This document shows positions 45,300 through 54,233 of a stretch of DNA of 64,000 nt, one piece after another. Origin of the DNA: Seohaeicola saemankumensis (GTDB lineage: Bacteria > Pseudomonadota > Alphaproteobacteria > Rhodobacterales > Rhodobacteraceae). The DNA is taken from positions 372,001-436,000 of the forward strand of contig NZ_JBHTKR010000001.1 of assembly GCF_042678485.1 (NCBI RefSeq), read 5' to 3'. Numbering within the stretch: the stretch's first letter is position 1; each line of letters opens with the position of its first letter. The translations under genes and the position numbers were made by a program. The notes below the pieces were generated by a model. That model searched no databases. It was not told the DNA's origin and worked only from the letters and a program-made list of their open reading frames with translations.

Positions 45300-47339
45300 T
45301 CAGCCGCGCCGCCACAGATGGGCGTAGCCCGCGAACAGCCCCTGCGCCTTGGCCAGCAGCCGAATGGACAGCCCGCCGCGCGCCACGGCGCCGCTGGCCA
45401 GCCGTTCTACCGCCACCTCTGCGGGGCAGGGCAGGCCGGTCACGGGATCGCGGTAACGCGGATAGTCGATCAGCGCCGCATGCACCAGGCCTTCAAGGCT
45501 CACATGTGCCTGCCGGCGCGGCAGGGTCGGGCCGCGATGATCGGTCAGGCCCCAGCCCGCGTAGAAGGGCGCGCCCAGGGTGACCACGCGCCGCCCCCGG
45601 ATCAGCGCCTCGAACCCCAGAAGCGAGGTCATGGTCCAGACGGTATCGACCTGTTCCAGCAGGGGGGCCGGATCTGTGCCGGGCAGCACCAGATCGGCCA
45701 GATCCTCCGCATCGGCCAGTGCGCCGGGGCGCAGGCCAGCCTCTACATCGGGATGGGGTTTGTATATCACGAAGGCCCCCGGGTCAGTCGCGCGCGCGGC
45801 CTCCAGCAGCGCGCGGTTGGTGCGGATCTCGCCCGCGCCCAGCTTGATCGAGGCGTCATCCTCGACCTGTCCGGGCACCAGCACCACGCGTCGGTTTGTG
45901 GCCAGGCTGCGGATGTCGGGCGCGTCCAGTCCAAGGTTGTACTTGCTGACGCCCTGCGCGATCAGTGCCTGCACCAGCGCGCGGGCGCGCGCGGCCTGAT
46001 CGGGACGCAAGGTCGCACGGCTGGCGATCATCCGTTCCAGGCGGCTTTCGCGCTGCGGATCGTAATAGATGCCCAGGTCGTCGCAGACCAGCGACAGCGG
46101 GGGCACCAGATCGGCCCCCAGCCCGCGCGAGCGCAGGAACCCGTCCTCGACCCTGACCGCACCGTCCGGGGCGCCGTCGGATCTGCCGGCCCAGACCATC
46201 GCGCGCCGCCCATCCCGTGGCGTACCATCGCGGAACCGCACGGGCCGCACCGCGCCGAAAAACCCGTTGATCGCGCCGCGTTTCCACAGCCGCATGCCGC
46301 TGGCCTGCCAGCCCAGCCTATCCTCGCGCCAGGCGCGCACCTGCGCCTCCAGCGCGGAAATCGCGGTGTCCAGCGAACACAGCCTGTCGCGGCAGGGATC
46401 GTACCAGACCGGGTATAGGATCATCGCCGCCGCGAAGAGCTGCGCGCGCGTCAGGCGGCGCTGTCGGCGGGTCAGGGGCGTGAAATCATGGCTCAGCCCC
46501 CAGCCCGCGTAGAAGGGCTGGCCGAAGACATGGGGTTTGTGGCCCGCAAGGATGGCCTCGAACCCCATCTGCGAGGACACGGTATACACGGCAATCGCGC
46601 CCTCCAGCAGGGCGCGGGGGCTGACCGGCGCATCCAGCAGGGTGATGTCGGCACCCGGCGCCAGGGCCAGGGTTTCGGGATCGAAGTAACCGGGGCGATG
46701 ACCGGCGTTGGTCTCGGGATGGGTCTTGACCAGAAACCGCGCGCCGGGATTGTCCTGCACGGCATGAAAAAGCATCTCGCGGAAGGTATTGGAATCCGCC
46801 CGCCCTTGCCGGACCGAGGCATCGCCGCGCGTCTGGTCGATCAGCAGCACATAGCCCGGCGCGGGCAGTGGCGCGCCCTGATCATGGGTGTTGTATTTGC
46901 TCAGATCGGCCTCTTGCAGGCGCGCCATCGCCGCGCGGGCCTGATCCAGAAGTGCGCTGTCATCCAGCGGATGGGTGGCCAGCAGCACCTCAAGGTCCGA
47001 GGGTTGGGCCGGGTCGAAATGCATGCCGCGGCTGTCGATGATCAGGCCAAGCGGCAGGTCCCCGTCACGGCCCGGATGGACGGACCGCAGGAAGGCATCC
47101 TCGATCCGCACAAGGCCCGCACCTGTCTGGCGGGCCATGGCCTCTCCCCGCGCGGCATAGGGCGAATGGCCCCAGACCGCGATCCGGTCGGTGTCTGCGG
47201 GCACGCCAAGGCGCAGCTCATGGCCCGCCAGTTCCAGGATCCGGCGGATCCGCGGCTGGGTCAGGAAGCCTGCGTTGTAATAGAAAAGCCGCCGGGAGGA
47301 TGGTCCCCCGGCGGCATGGTCAACTGTCCGTTCCTGCAC
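45300..47339 (-). CDS. kpsC: Capsular polysaccharide Kdo-linker transferase KpsC-like
   Basis: A 679-residue protein of two homologous halves. Each half shows the same motif series: VRIEDAFLRSVHPG / VRVEDGFLRSRGLG; DLSKYNTH / GVSKYNLG; VKTHPETNAGHRPG / YKPHPDVEAGLRPG; FYAGWGLSHD / FYAGWGLTDH. This dual architecture is KpsC, which alternates two beta-Kdo transferase activities to build the poly-Kdo linker joining group-2 capsule to lipid. It acts at the cytoplasmic membrane with KpsS, whose homologue is the third gene here. The kpsM/T/E/F/U genes are not in the window. Confidence 0.88.
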   Translation of the reverse strand: MQERTVDHAAGGPSSRRLFYYNAGFLTQPRIRRILELAGHELRLGVPADTDRIAVWGHSPYAARGEAMARQTGAGLVRIEDAFLRSVHPGRDGDLPLGLIIDSRGMHFDPAQPSDLEVLLATHPLDDSALLDQARAAMARLQEADLSKYNTHDQGAPLPAPGYVLLIDQTRGDASVRQGRADSNTFREMLFHAVQDNPGARFLVKTHPETNAGHRPGYFDPETLALAPGADITLLDAPVSPRALLEGAIAVYTVSSQMGFEAILAGHKPHVFGQPFYAGWGLSHDFTPLTRRQRRLTRAQLFAAAMILYPVWYDPCRDRLCSLDTAISALEAQVRAWREDRLGWQASGMRLWKRGAINGFFGAVRPVRFRDGTPRDGRRAMVWAGRSDGAPDGAVRVEDGFLRSRGLGADLVPPLSLVCDDLGIYYDPQRESRLERMIASRATLRPDQAARARALVQALIAQGVSKYNLGLDAPDIRSLATNRRVVLVPGQVEDDASIKLGAGEIRTNRALLEAARATDPGAFVIYKPHPDVEAGLRPGALADAEDLADLVLPGTDPAPLLEQVDTVWTMTSLLGFEALIRGRRVVTLGAPFYAGWGLTDHRGPTLPRRQAHVSLEGLVHAALIDYPRYRDPVTGLPCPAEVAVERLASGAVARGGLSIRLLAKAQGLFAGYAHLWRRG

Positions 47340-47345
47340 CGCGGA

Positions 47346-48482
47346 TCACAGGCCCGAGGGCGCAGTGGTCAGCGTATCGACCGCCGACAGCGATCCGGTC
47401 AGCGCCGCGATCGCTTTGCTCCACTGGGTGAACGGTGCTTCGGTCACGTAAAGCGTGTCACCATCGCGAACCGAGAAGTCGCGCGCCATGAACAGCCCAT
47501 TGGGCTGGGTCAGGTCAAGCACGTAGATCATGCGCTGCGCGCCTTGCAGATCGTCGCGGCCCAGCACGGTATTGGCGATCTCGGCAGGTTCGTTGCGCAG
47601 GATGAAAACGCCGGTCGGATCGGAGGTCGAGGTCAGAAGCCCGCCGACCTGGGCGATTGCCTCGATCCCTGACAGGGTCTGGCTTTCGAAATCGACCCGC
47701 GACTGGCTGCCGGTGGCGCCAAGTGCCGTGAAAGAGCGTGTATCGCCCTCGACCAGGATGCGGTCACCGCCGCGCAGGGCGATGTCGAAGCGCGGATCAC
47801 GGAACAGATCCTGGAACCACACTTTTTCGGTGTGCGCGCCCCGGATCAAGGTGACCTGTGCGATTTCGGGTTCGATCGACACGCCGCCGGCATTGGCCAG
47901 CATGGCCGCCAGGGTGCGTGTCGGACGTTCGATCGGATAGACGCCCTGGCCGCCGACCGCGCCCATCAGCGACACGGTGGCCCCGTCGCCCGCCAGCCGT
48001 CGGACCTGCACCTGCGGGTCCGGGGTCTGATCCTTCAGACGTTCGGTGATGATGCGCCGCAGCGCCTCGGGTGTGTTGCCCGCCGCTTTCAGACGGCCGG
48101 CATAGGGCACGAAGATGAAGCCCGCGCCATCCACCTGCACCTCTTCGAGGATGGTGGAGTTCGCGCCGGTGCTGGCCAGCAGCCCGTCATCGACGTTTTC
48201 CCAGATGGTCAGGCCCAGCGTATCGCCGGCCGAGATCGTGTCCGATCCCACCGTGCCGGCCTTGATGAAGCTTTCCGAAAAACCAAGTGCGGGCACGACG
48301 GCGGTGGCGCGCGTCACGCGGTCATTCACGTTGACCACGAAGGCATCGCCCTCTTTCTGCACGGAGCCTGCGAAAATCTCGCGTTTGTTGGGGCCGACAC
48401 GGGGTAGACCGCAGGACGCCACAAGCGACACAACAACAAGAAGGGCGACGGACTTCGCCCATGAATTTGCCAGGGGTTTCAC
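47346..48482 (-). CDS. Polysaccharide export outer-membrane lipoprotein (Wza/KpsD family)
   Basis: A 378-residue exported protein. The signal peptide ends in the lipobox LVASCG, with Cys at about residue 24. The PES domain (Poly_export, about 78-165) begins ISAGDTLGLTIWENVDDGLLASTGA and contains FIFVPYAGRLKAAGNTPEALRRIITERL. It is followed by SLBB-type repeats (VSLMGAVGGQGVYPIERPTRTLAAMLANAGGV; GDRILVEGDTRSFTALGATG). Such proteins form the periplasm-spanning outer-membrane channel for capsule. It ends six bases before kpsC, so they are co-transcribed. Confidence 0.88.
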   Translation of the reverse strand: MKPLANSWAKSVALLVVVSLVASCGLPRVGPNKREIFAGSVQKEGDAFVVNVNDRVTRATAVVPALGFSESFIKAGTVGSDTISAGDTLGLTIWENVDDGLLASTGANSTILEEVQVDGAGFIFVPYAGRLKAAGNTPEALRRIITERLKDQTPDPQVQVRRLAGDGATVSLMGAVGGQGVYPIERPTRTLAAMLANAGGVSIEPEIAQVTLIRGAHTEKVWFQDLFRDPRFDIALRGGDRILVEGDTRSFTALGATGSQSRVDFESQTLSGIEAIAQVGGLLTSTSDPTGVFILRNEPAEIANTVLGRDDLQGAQRMIYVLDLTQPNGLFMARDFSVRDGDTLYVTEAPFTQWSKAIAALTGSLSAVDTLTTAPSGL

Positions 48483-48619
48483 TGCACGGTCTCCTCGACC
48501 TGATTACTGCCTCAACGCATTTTTTGTCGCGCCATCCGTTCATGCGGCGACGCTTTTTTGTTTATGGTATGACCTTATCCGGAAGAGGCTCGCAAATCCA
48601 GTGCCTTGAGCCGGCTTGT

Positions 48620-49945
48620 TCACGTCACCACGCGCAACTGTTGCCGAGGTGCCGCGGTGCCCGACCGCAGTGCATCATAGGGATCTTCGGCGGCCAGCAT
48701 CATGTCGACCACCTGGCGCAACAGCTGCCGCCGCCCGCGGGTCGAGTAGAACCCACCCGGCACCTGGCTTGTTTCCAGCAGATACCGCCGATAATCGCGG
48801 TAAGCGCGGCGGTCGGGTCGGGTGGCGGCCGCGAAGAATTCCGGCAATGGCTGGGACGACACGAATTCCGGCTTTGCATAGACCGCATCCCCGAACACCT
48901 TGAGCGGAATTCCGCGCCACAGCACCTGCTGAGCGGCGGTGGAGTTGACGGTCACGGCGCTGCGCGCGCCTTGCAGCAACTGGGCAAGCTTGCCGCCACT
49001 GACGAAATGGACGCGGTTTTCCACGCCTTCCTGCCTGGCGATGCGCCGGATGTCACGCGCCAGCGGGGTGCGGCCGTTTTCCAGCGGATGGGCCTTGATC
49101 ACCAGCCGGTGATGGGCGGGCGCGCCCTTGGCAAAGCCGCGGATCACGACATCGAGGAATTCGGTCATCGAGGTGAAGGGCGAATGCATGCGGAAACTGG
49201 CGTCATGCTCAAGCTGCAACAGCGCCAGGTGATAGGGAAAGCCGCCATGCCGGATGCGCCACTGGGCCACGCGCCGTTCCAGCGCGCGCCAGGGCATCCC
49301 GATCAGGCGGCGCAGGTAAAGCTGGAATTCCTGCGTGACGCCCAGTTCGCGATGCGGGCGGAAGTGGCGGTACTGCCCGTTCCGGAACATGACGAACCAG
49401 TGATAGAGCGCGCCGTAAAAGATATGCTGGCGCATGTCGCCCCAGCGCGCGGGGGGCTCGGGGGCGTCCATGTCGGATGTGGACAGGGCCGCGCGCATCT
49501 CGTCCACACTGGTGTTCATCAGCCGCGAATGCCCGTTCGATCCGCCCCTCTCGTAGGTGATCCAGTAGGGACGGATATACCCTTCCTCGAAGACATGCAC
49601 GGTCAGGCCCGCGGCCTTGGCGGCCGCGATCGCCTGGGCATGGATCTGGCGGGTATCGCCGTATAGCACCAGATCGGTTGCGCCCTTTTCGGCGATCAGT
49701 GCGCGGATCCGGTCCGGCCACTCCTCGGGGGATGCGCGAAAAGGGATGTAGCTGCGCGGATGGAACCAGAAGGCCCGGTCGCCCGCGTTGAAACCCACGC
49801 GCCAGACCTGCGCCCCGGCCTGCCGCAACATCTGCGCGAGGGAGTGAAAGAACGGCCCGTGCGGCCCCTGCAAGAACAGGAAAACCCGGTCACCCGTCAG
49901 CCCAGCGGGAGGTTCACTCATATTCATCACAACCAGTTTCACCAT
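48620..49945 (-). CDS. kpsS: Capsule polysaccharide Kdo transferase KpsS-like
   Basis: A 441-residue Kdo transferase-like protein (capsule synthesis family). Motifs include VFLFLQGPHGPFFHSLAQMLR, HVFEEGYIRPYWITYERGGSNG, LVIKAHPLENGR and VTVNSTAAQQVLWRGIPLKVFGDAVYAKPEF, all typical of KpsS, which adds the first Kdo residue to the phosphatidylglycerol acceptor. ATG 49945 has AGGGA nine bases upstream; a TTG one codon earlier is possible. The gap to the Wza-like gene on this strand is 137 bp. It is divergent from ribE. Confidence 0.87.
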   Translation of the reverse strand: MVKLVVMNMSEPPAGLTGDRVFLFLQGPHGPFFHSLAQMLRQAGAQVWRVGFNAGDRAFWFHPRSYIPFRASPEEWPDRIRALIAEKGATDLVLYGDTRQIHAQAIAAAKAAGLTVHVFEEGYIRPYWITYERGGSNGHSRLMNTSVDEMRAALSTSDMDAPEPPARWGDMRQHIFYGALYHWFVMFRNGQYRHFRPHRELGVTQEFQLYLRRLIGMPWRALERRVAQWRIRHGGFPYHLALLQLEHDASFRMHSPFTSMTEFLDVVIRGFAKGAPAHHRLVIKAHPLENGRTPLARDIRRIARQEGVENRVHFVSGGKLAQLLQGARSAVTVNSTAAQQVLWRGIPLKVFGDAVYAKPEFVSSQPLPEFFAAATRPDRRAYRDYRRYLLETSQVPGGFYSTRGRRQLLRQVVDMMLAAEDPYDALRSGTAAPRQQLRVVT

Positions 49946-50088
49946 CAAACAGATCCCTGCCTACACCGTTTCCACGGCAAAAATAAGGCTGTGTTGCGGT
50001 GCATCTTGTCTCCGGTGCGGGCAAGGGCTAGGTCTCGGGTAGCACCGACGGAACACCGCCGTCGATCCGAGGTCAAGAGCGTCGCGCG

Positions 50089-50110
50089 GAACCGGCGCAG
50101 AACCGGCGCA
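50089..50110 (+). repeat. Perfect 11-bp tandem duplication
   Basis: GAACCGGCGCA occurs twice in tandem, 25 bases before the ribE start, in the divergent kpsS-ribE region. No FMN riboswitch (RFN) signature is seen here. Confidence 0.9.
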
Positions 50111-50134
50111 TCAGCGGACGCATGAGGGGACGAC

Positions 50135-50734
50135 ATGTTCACAGGCATCATCACCGATATCGGAACCCTGCGGAAGGTGGAGCAGCGCGGCGACCTGCGC
50201 GCGCGCATCGGCACCGCATACCGGGTCGAGGGGATTGATCTTGGCGCCTCGATCGCCTGCGACGGGGTCTGCCTGACGGTGGTGGCCAAGGGCACGGACG
50301 AAAAGGGCGGCTGGTTCGACGTCGATATCTCGGCCGAGACCGTGTCGAAGACAAACCTGTCCGGCTGGACGACCGGCAGGCGCGTCAACCTGGAGCGCGC
50401 GCTGAAGGTGGGGGACGAGCTGGGTGGACATATCGTGTCCGGCCATGTGGACGGGCTGGCCGAGGTGGTAGCGATCCGCGAGGATGGCGACAGCACCCGC
50501 GTCACCCTGCGCGCGCCAAAGGCGCTGGCCCGCTTCATCGCGCCCAAGGGGTCGGTGGCGCTGAACGGCACATCGCTGACCGTGAACGAGGTCGATGGCT
50601 GCGATTTCGGGATCAACTTCATTCCGCATACCAAGCAGATGACGACCTGGGGCGATGTGGCGGTGGGTGACAGCGTCAACCTGGAGATCGACACGCTGGC
50701 GCGCTATGTCGCGCGGCTGGCCGAGATGTCCTGA
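50135..50734 (+). CDS. ribE: Riboflavin synthase alpha subunit
   Basis: A 199-residue enzyme that dismutates two 6,7-dimethyl-8-ribityllumazine molecules into riboflavin. Two lumazine-binding barrels are evident: MFTGIITDIGTL (1-12) with IACDGVCLTVV (46-56), and GGHIVSGHVDGLAEV (98-112) with VALNGTSLTVNEVDG. The signature MFTGII start and the C-terminal TLARYVARL helix are diagnostic. Downstream are an MBL-fold gene, then ribB, ribH and nusB. Confidence 0.96.
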   Translation: MFTGIITDIGTLRKVEQRGDLRARIGTAYRVEGIDLGASIACDGVCLTVVAKGTDEKGGWFDVDISAETVSKTNLSGWTTGRRVNLERALKVGDELGGHIVSGHVDGLAEVVAIREDGDSTRVTLRAPKALARFIAPKGSVALNGTSLTVNEVDGCDFGINFIPHTKQMTTWGDVAVGDSVNLEIDTLARYVARLAEMS

Positions 50735-50770
50735 GCCGCGCAGTGGGTGCGCCGGGTTGAAAGGGCGGAT

Positions 50771-50803
50771 GCCTCCGGCGGGGATATTTTCGGCAAGAAG
50801 AAG
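50771..50803 (+). repeat. Dispersed intergenic element, copy C (core only)
   Basis: GCCTCCGGCGGGGATATTTT followed by CGGCAAGAAGAAG matches the core of copies A, B and D. It lies between ribE and the MBL-fold gene, 79 bases before the latter's start. Confidence 0.7.
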
Positions 50804-50881
50804 CCGGGATTTCATATTCACGAAATCGGTTGCGTTAGCCGGGGGCGGGATTATCCTGCGCGCGCAACAGGGAGGACCGAG

Positions 50882-51868
50882 ATGACGATTTTCAAGCCCA
50901 GCCGTCGTGACATCATGAAACTGGCCGCGATGGCGCCCGCTTTCGCATTGCCCGCGCTGGGACGGCCGGGGGCAGCGCTTGCGCAACTTGGCGCGCCTGC
51001 TGCCGACAATCCCGCGCATTTCCGGTTCACGCTGGGTGAGGCGCGGCTGACGATCCTGTCGGACGGCTATTTCTCGCTGCCGACATCGGGGCTGGGCGTG
51101 AATGCCGATCCGGCCGAGGTGCGCGCCTTCCTGGAGAAGCACTACCTGTCGCCCGACGAGGGATATTCCCATACCAACCACCTGCTGATCGAGGCGGGCG
51201 AAGCCGTGGTGCTGGTCGATGTGGGGTCGGGTAGCCGCTTCATGCCGACCACGGGGCGGCTGATGGCCAACCTGGATGCGGCGGGGATCGATCCGGCCAG
51301 CATCACCCATGTGGTGATCACCCACGCCCATCCCGATCACATCTGGGGCATCCGCGACGATTTCGACGAACCGCTGTTCCCGGATGCGGAATACGTGATC
51401 GGTGCGGCCGAACATGCCCATTGGTTGCAGGATGACCTGGTCAACAAGGTGGCCCCCGAGGATCAGCAATTCGTGCTTGGGGCGGTGAACTCGCTGACCC
51501 TGGACGGGGTCGAATGGCGGCTGATGGAGGATGGCGACGAGGTGGTGCCGGGTGTGCGGATGATCGCCACGCCAGGGCATACGCCCGGCCATATGAGCGT
51601 GATGCTGGACAGCGGCGGCAAGCAGCTGATGGCGCTGGGCGATGCGATGAGCCATGCCTACACGAACTTTGCCCATCCCGAATGGTACAACGGCTTTGAC
51701 GCCGATGGCGATCAGACCGTCGCCACCCGGATGCGCCTGCTGGACATGGCGGCGGCTGACCGGATCGCGGTGCTGGGCTACCATTTCCCTTTTCCCGGTG
51801 TGGGGCATGTCCTGCGCGAGGGCGAAAGCTGGCGCTTTCTGCCCGCGCTGTGGCAGTTCGAAGGGTAG
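50882..51868 (+). CDS. Tat-exported metallo-beta-lactamase-fold hydrolase
   Basis: A 328-residue protein. The N-terminus has a twin-arginine motif (SRRDIMK, residues 7-13) then a hydrophobic h-region and an ALA-type cleavage near 34, so export of a folded, metal-loaded enzyme is likely. The MBL core carries HAHPDH (148-153), a downstream His in TPGHTPGHMSVML, the bridging Asp in ALGDAMSHAYT, and the terminal His in VLGYHFPFPGVGH. GGGAGGACC precedes ATG 50882. It is inserted between ribE and ribB without obvious link to riboflavin. The substrate is unknown. Confidence 0.85.
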   Translation: MTIFKPSRRDIMKLAAMAPAFALPALGRPGAALAQLGAPAADNPAHFRFTLGEARLTILSDGYFSLPTSGLGVNADPAEVRAFLEKHYLSPDEGYSHTNHLLIEAGEAVVLVDVGSGSRFMPTTGRLMANLDAAGIDPASITHVVITHAHPDHIWGIRDDFDEPLFPDAEYVIGAAEHAHWLQDDLVNKVAPEDQQFVLGAVNSLTLDGVEWRLMEDGDEVVPGVRMIATPGHTPGHMSVMLDSGGKQLMALGDAMSHAYTNFAHPEWYNGFDADGDQTVATRMRLLDMAAADRIAVLGYHFPFPGVGHVLREGESWRFLPALWQFEG

Positions 51869-51974
51869 GGCCGGCGGGGCGCGCTGTCGCAAACGGGTGC
51901 TGTGCCGCCGCGTTGCCTCTGGCCAATGAGGGCGCGCTGCGCTATCTGGCGAGGCAACAGGAAAAGGATATCCC

Positions 51975-53111
51975 ATGGCTGACAGCGCCCCTTTCGAGAC
52001 ACCCGGCCCGGTCGAGGAAAACTGGCGCGATGCGATCAGTTCCATCGAGGATATCATCGAGGATGCGCGCAACGGGCGCATGTTCATCCTGGTCGACCAT
52101 GAGGACCGCGAGAACGAGGGCGATCTGGTCATCCCCGCGCAGATGGCCACGCCCGAGGCCGTCAATTTCATGGCGATGCACGGGCGCGGTCTGATCTGCC
52201 TGACCCTGACGGGGGCGCGGGTCGATGCGCTGGGCCTGCCGCTGATGGCCTCCTACAACTCCTCGCGGCACGAAACCGCGTTCACCGTGTCGATCGAGGC
52301 GCGCGAAGGCGTGAGCACCGGCATTTCCGCCCATGACCGTGCGCGCACCATCGCGGTGGCGATCGACGCAGGCAAGACGGCGGCCGATATCGCCACGCCG
52401 GGCCATGTCTTTCCGCTGCGCGCGCGCGATGGCGGCGTGCTGGTGCGCGCGGGCCATACAGAGGCGGCGGTGGATGTGGCGCGGCTGGCGGGGCTCAACC
52501 CCTCGGGCGTGATCTGCGAGATCATGAACGAGGACGGCTCGATGGCGCGGCTGCCCGATCTGGTGGGGTTCGCGCAGAAACACGGGCTGAAGATCGGCAC
52601 GATTTCCGACCTGATCGCCTATCGCCGCCGTCATGACAACCTGGTCAAGGTTCGCTCCGAAGAGGTGATCCAGTCTGAATTCGGCGGCGACTGGACATTG
52701 CGGATCTACACAGACGAGACGCAGGGCGCCGAGCATATCGTGCTGATCAAGGGCGATATCAGCACTGACGCCCCCGTTCTGGTGCGGATGCATGCGCTTG
52801 ACCCGCTCAAGGACATGGTGGGGGCAGGGCCCAGGGGGCGCGCCTTCGAGTTCACCAATTCGATGCAGACCATCGCCGCCGAAGGGCGCGGCGTGGTGGT
52901 GCTGCTGCGCGACACGCATATGAAACTGGCGACCGGGGCCGAGGTCAGCCCGCAGACCCTGCGGCAATACGGTCTTGGCGCGCAGATCCTGTCCTCGCTT
53001 GGTCTGTCGAAACTGGTGCTGCTGACCAACTCGCCGACGCCCAGGATCGTGGGGCTTGAGGCTTACGGGCTGGAGATCACGGGCACGCGCAAGATCACGG
53101 AAGGGCACTGA
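51975..53111 (+). CDS. ribB: 3,4-dihydroxy-2-butanone-4-phosphate synthase RibB with degenerate RibA-like domain
   Basis: A 378-residue protein. The N-terminal half (about 20-222) is a complete DHBP synthase with DHEDRENEGDLVIPAQ (41-56), SSRHETAFTVSIEAREGVSTGISAHDRARTI and GHTEAAVDVARLAGL, making the four-carbon unit of riboflavin. The C-terminal half (about 225-378) has the GTP cyclohydrolase II fold but lacks the zinc-binding Cys triad: where C-x10-CxC is expected the sequence is LDPLKDMVGAGPRGRAFEF. Later motifs (VVLLRDTHMK, QYGLGAQIL, LTNSPTPRIVGLEAYGL) persist. It is therefore probably monofunctional. Confidence 0.92.
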   Translation: MADSAPFETPGPVEENWRDAISSIEDIIEDARNGRMFILVDHEDRENEGDLVIPAQMATPEAVNFMAMHGRGLICLTLTGARVDALGLPLMASYNSSRHETAFTVSIEAREGVSTGISAHDRARTIAVAIDAGKTAADIATPGHVFPLRARDGGVLVRAGHTEAAVDVARLAGLNPSGVICEIMNEDGSMARLPDLVGFAQKHGLKIGTISDLIAYRRRHDNLVKVRSEEVIQSEFGGDWTLRIYTDETQGAEHIVLIKGDISTDAPVLVRMHALDPLKDMVGAGPRGRAFEFTNSMQTIAAEGRGVVVLLRDTHMKLATGAEVSPQTLRQYGLGAQILSSLGLSKLVLLTNSPTPRIVGLEAYGLEITGTRKITEGH

Positions 53112-53112
53112 C

Positions 53113-53664
53113 ATGGCCGGGCATGAGACCCATTACACGCTGCCGCGCGCGGTATTCGACAAGCCGGTGAAGATCCTGATCGTCGTCGCACCCTATTACA
53201 AGGATATCGCCGACAACCTCGTGGCCGGCGCCAAGGCCGAGATCGAGGCTGCGGGCGGCACCTGGGACCTGGTCGAGGTGCCTGGCGCGCTGGAGATCCC
53301 CACCGCCATCGGCATCGCCGGGCGGATGGGCAATTTCGACGGCTACGTGGCGCTGGGCTGCGTGATCCGGGGCGAGACCACGCATTACGACACGGTCTGC
53401 AACGACAGCAGCCGCGCGATCAGTTTGCTGGGCCTTCAGGGCCAGTGCATCGGCAACGGTATCCTGACGGTCGAGACCCGGCCCCAGGCCGAGGTGCGCG
53501 CCGATCCGGCGGGGCAGAACAAGGGCGGCGGCGCCGCTGCTGCGGCCTTGCATCTGGTGGCGCTGGCCCGTAAGTGGGGCACTGCCAGCAAGGGGGTCGG
53601 GTTCAAGCCCGCCTCGGAAGAATACCGCCTGGCCGGAAGCACCAAAGGCACACCCTCTGCATGA
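53113..53664 (+). CDS. ribH: 6,7-dimethyl-8-ribityllumazine synthase
   Basis: A 183-residue enzyme that condenses the RibA/D product with the RibB product. Family motifs are ILIVVAPYYKDIADNLVAGA, VEVPGALEIPTAI (active-site region), GYVALGCVIRGETTHYDTV with the catalytic His, and GNGILTVETRPQAEVRAD. It starts one base after the ribB stop, and its stop overlaps the nusB start by four bases (ATGA), so ribB-ribH-nusB are translated in sequence. A glycine-rich Lys-rich tail segment (AGQNKGGGAAAAALHLVALARKW) is normal. Confidence 0.96.
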   Translation: MAGHETHYTLPRAVFDKPVKILIVVAPYYKDIADNLVAGAKAEIEAAGGTWDLVEVPGALEIPTAIGIAGRMGNFDGYVALGCVIRGETTHYDTVCNDSSRAISLLGLQGQCIGNGILTVETRPQAEVRADPAGQNKGGGAAAAALHLVALARKWGTASKGVGFKPASEEYRLAGSTKGTPSA

Positions 53665-54152
53665 TCGACGATACCGCCAAGCCGCAAGCCCTGTCTGGCA
53701 ATCAAAAGCGCAAGATGCGCGCTGCCTCGCGGCTTTATGCCGTGCAGGCCTTGTTCCAGATGGAGCATTCGGGCCAGACCGTCGAACTGGTCCGTCGCGA
53801 ATTCCTGGAGCACCGTTTCGGCGCCACCTACGAGGGTGACGAGATGCGCGACGGCGATGTGGATCTTTTCCGCCATATCCTGGATGAGGCCGTGAACCGT
53901 CAGGCGAAGATCGACCAGATGACCGATCGCGCCCTGGTTGCCAAATGGCCCATCGCCCGGATCGACCCGGTGTTGCGGGCCCTGTTCCGCGCGGCGGGGG
54001 CCGAACTGGTGCAGGATGAAACGCCCCCCAGGGTCGTGATCACCGAATATGTGGACGTGGCGCGCGCCTTCTTTCCCGAAACCAAAGAGCCGCAATTCGT
54101 CAATGCGGTGCTGGATCACATGGCGCGCGAGGCGCAGCCGCAGGCGTTCTGA
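53661..54152 (+). CDS. nusB: Transcription antitermination factor NusB
   Basis: A 163-residue helical RNA-binding protein that, with NusE, recognises boxA RNA in rRNA antitermination. The signature includes the N-terminal KRKMRAASRLYAVQALFQMEHSG, the central DEMRDGDVDLFRHIL and the C-terminal RIDPVLRALFRAAGAEL...PPRVVITEYVDVARAFF with the terminal KEPQFVNAVLDHMA. It is the last gene of the rib cluster, in its typical place after ribH. Confidence 0.96.
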   Translation: MIDDTAKPQALSGNQKRKMRAASRLYAVQALFQMEHSGQTVELVRREFLEHRFGATYEGDEMRDGDVDLFRHILDEAVNRQAKIDQMTDRALVAKWPIARIDPVLRALFRAAGAELVQDETPPRVVITEYVDVARAFFPETKEPQFVNAVLDHMAREAQPQAF

Positions 54153-54233
54153 TCCTGCGCGCGATCCGTCCTGTTCCCGTGCCGCGCCATCGGTCATTAT
54201 GGCCGGATGACGCCAACAGGAAAGGGCACGGGT

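Noticed and set aside
45300..49945. Genomic island carrying the capsule genes
   Set aside because: No tRNA, integrase or composition shift was seen; synteny comparison is needed before claiming transfer.
49946..50134. FMN riboswitch before ribE
   Set aside because: No RFN-type conserved sequence is visible, and the upstream region contains only an 11-bp tandem repeat.
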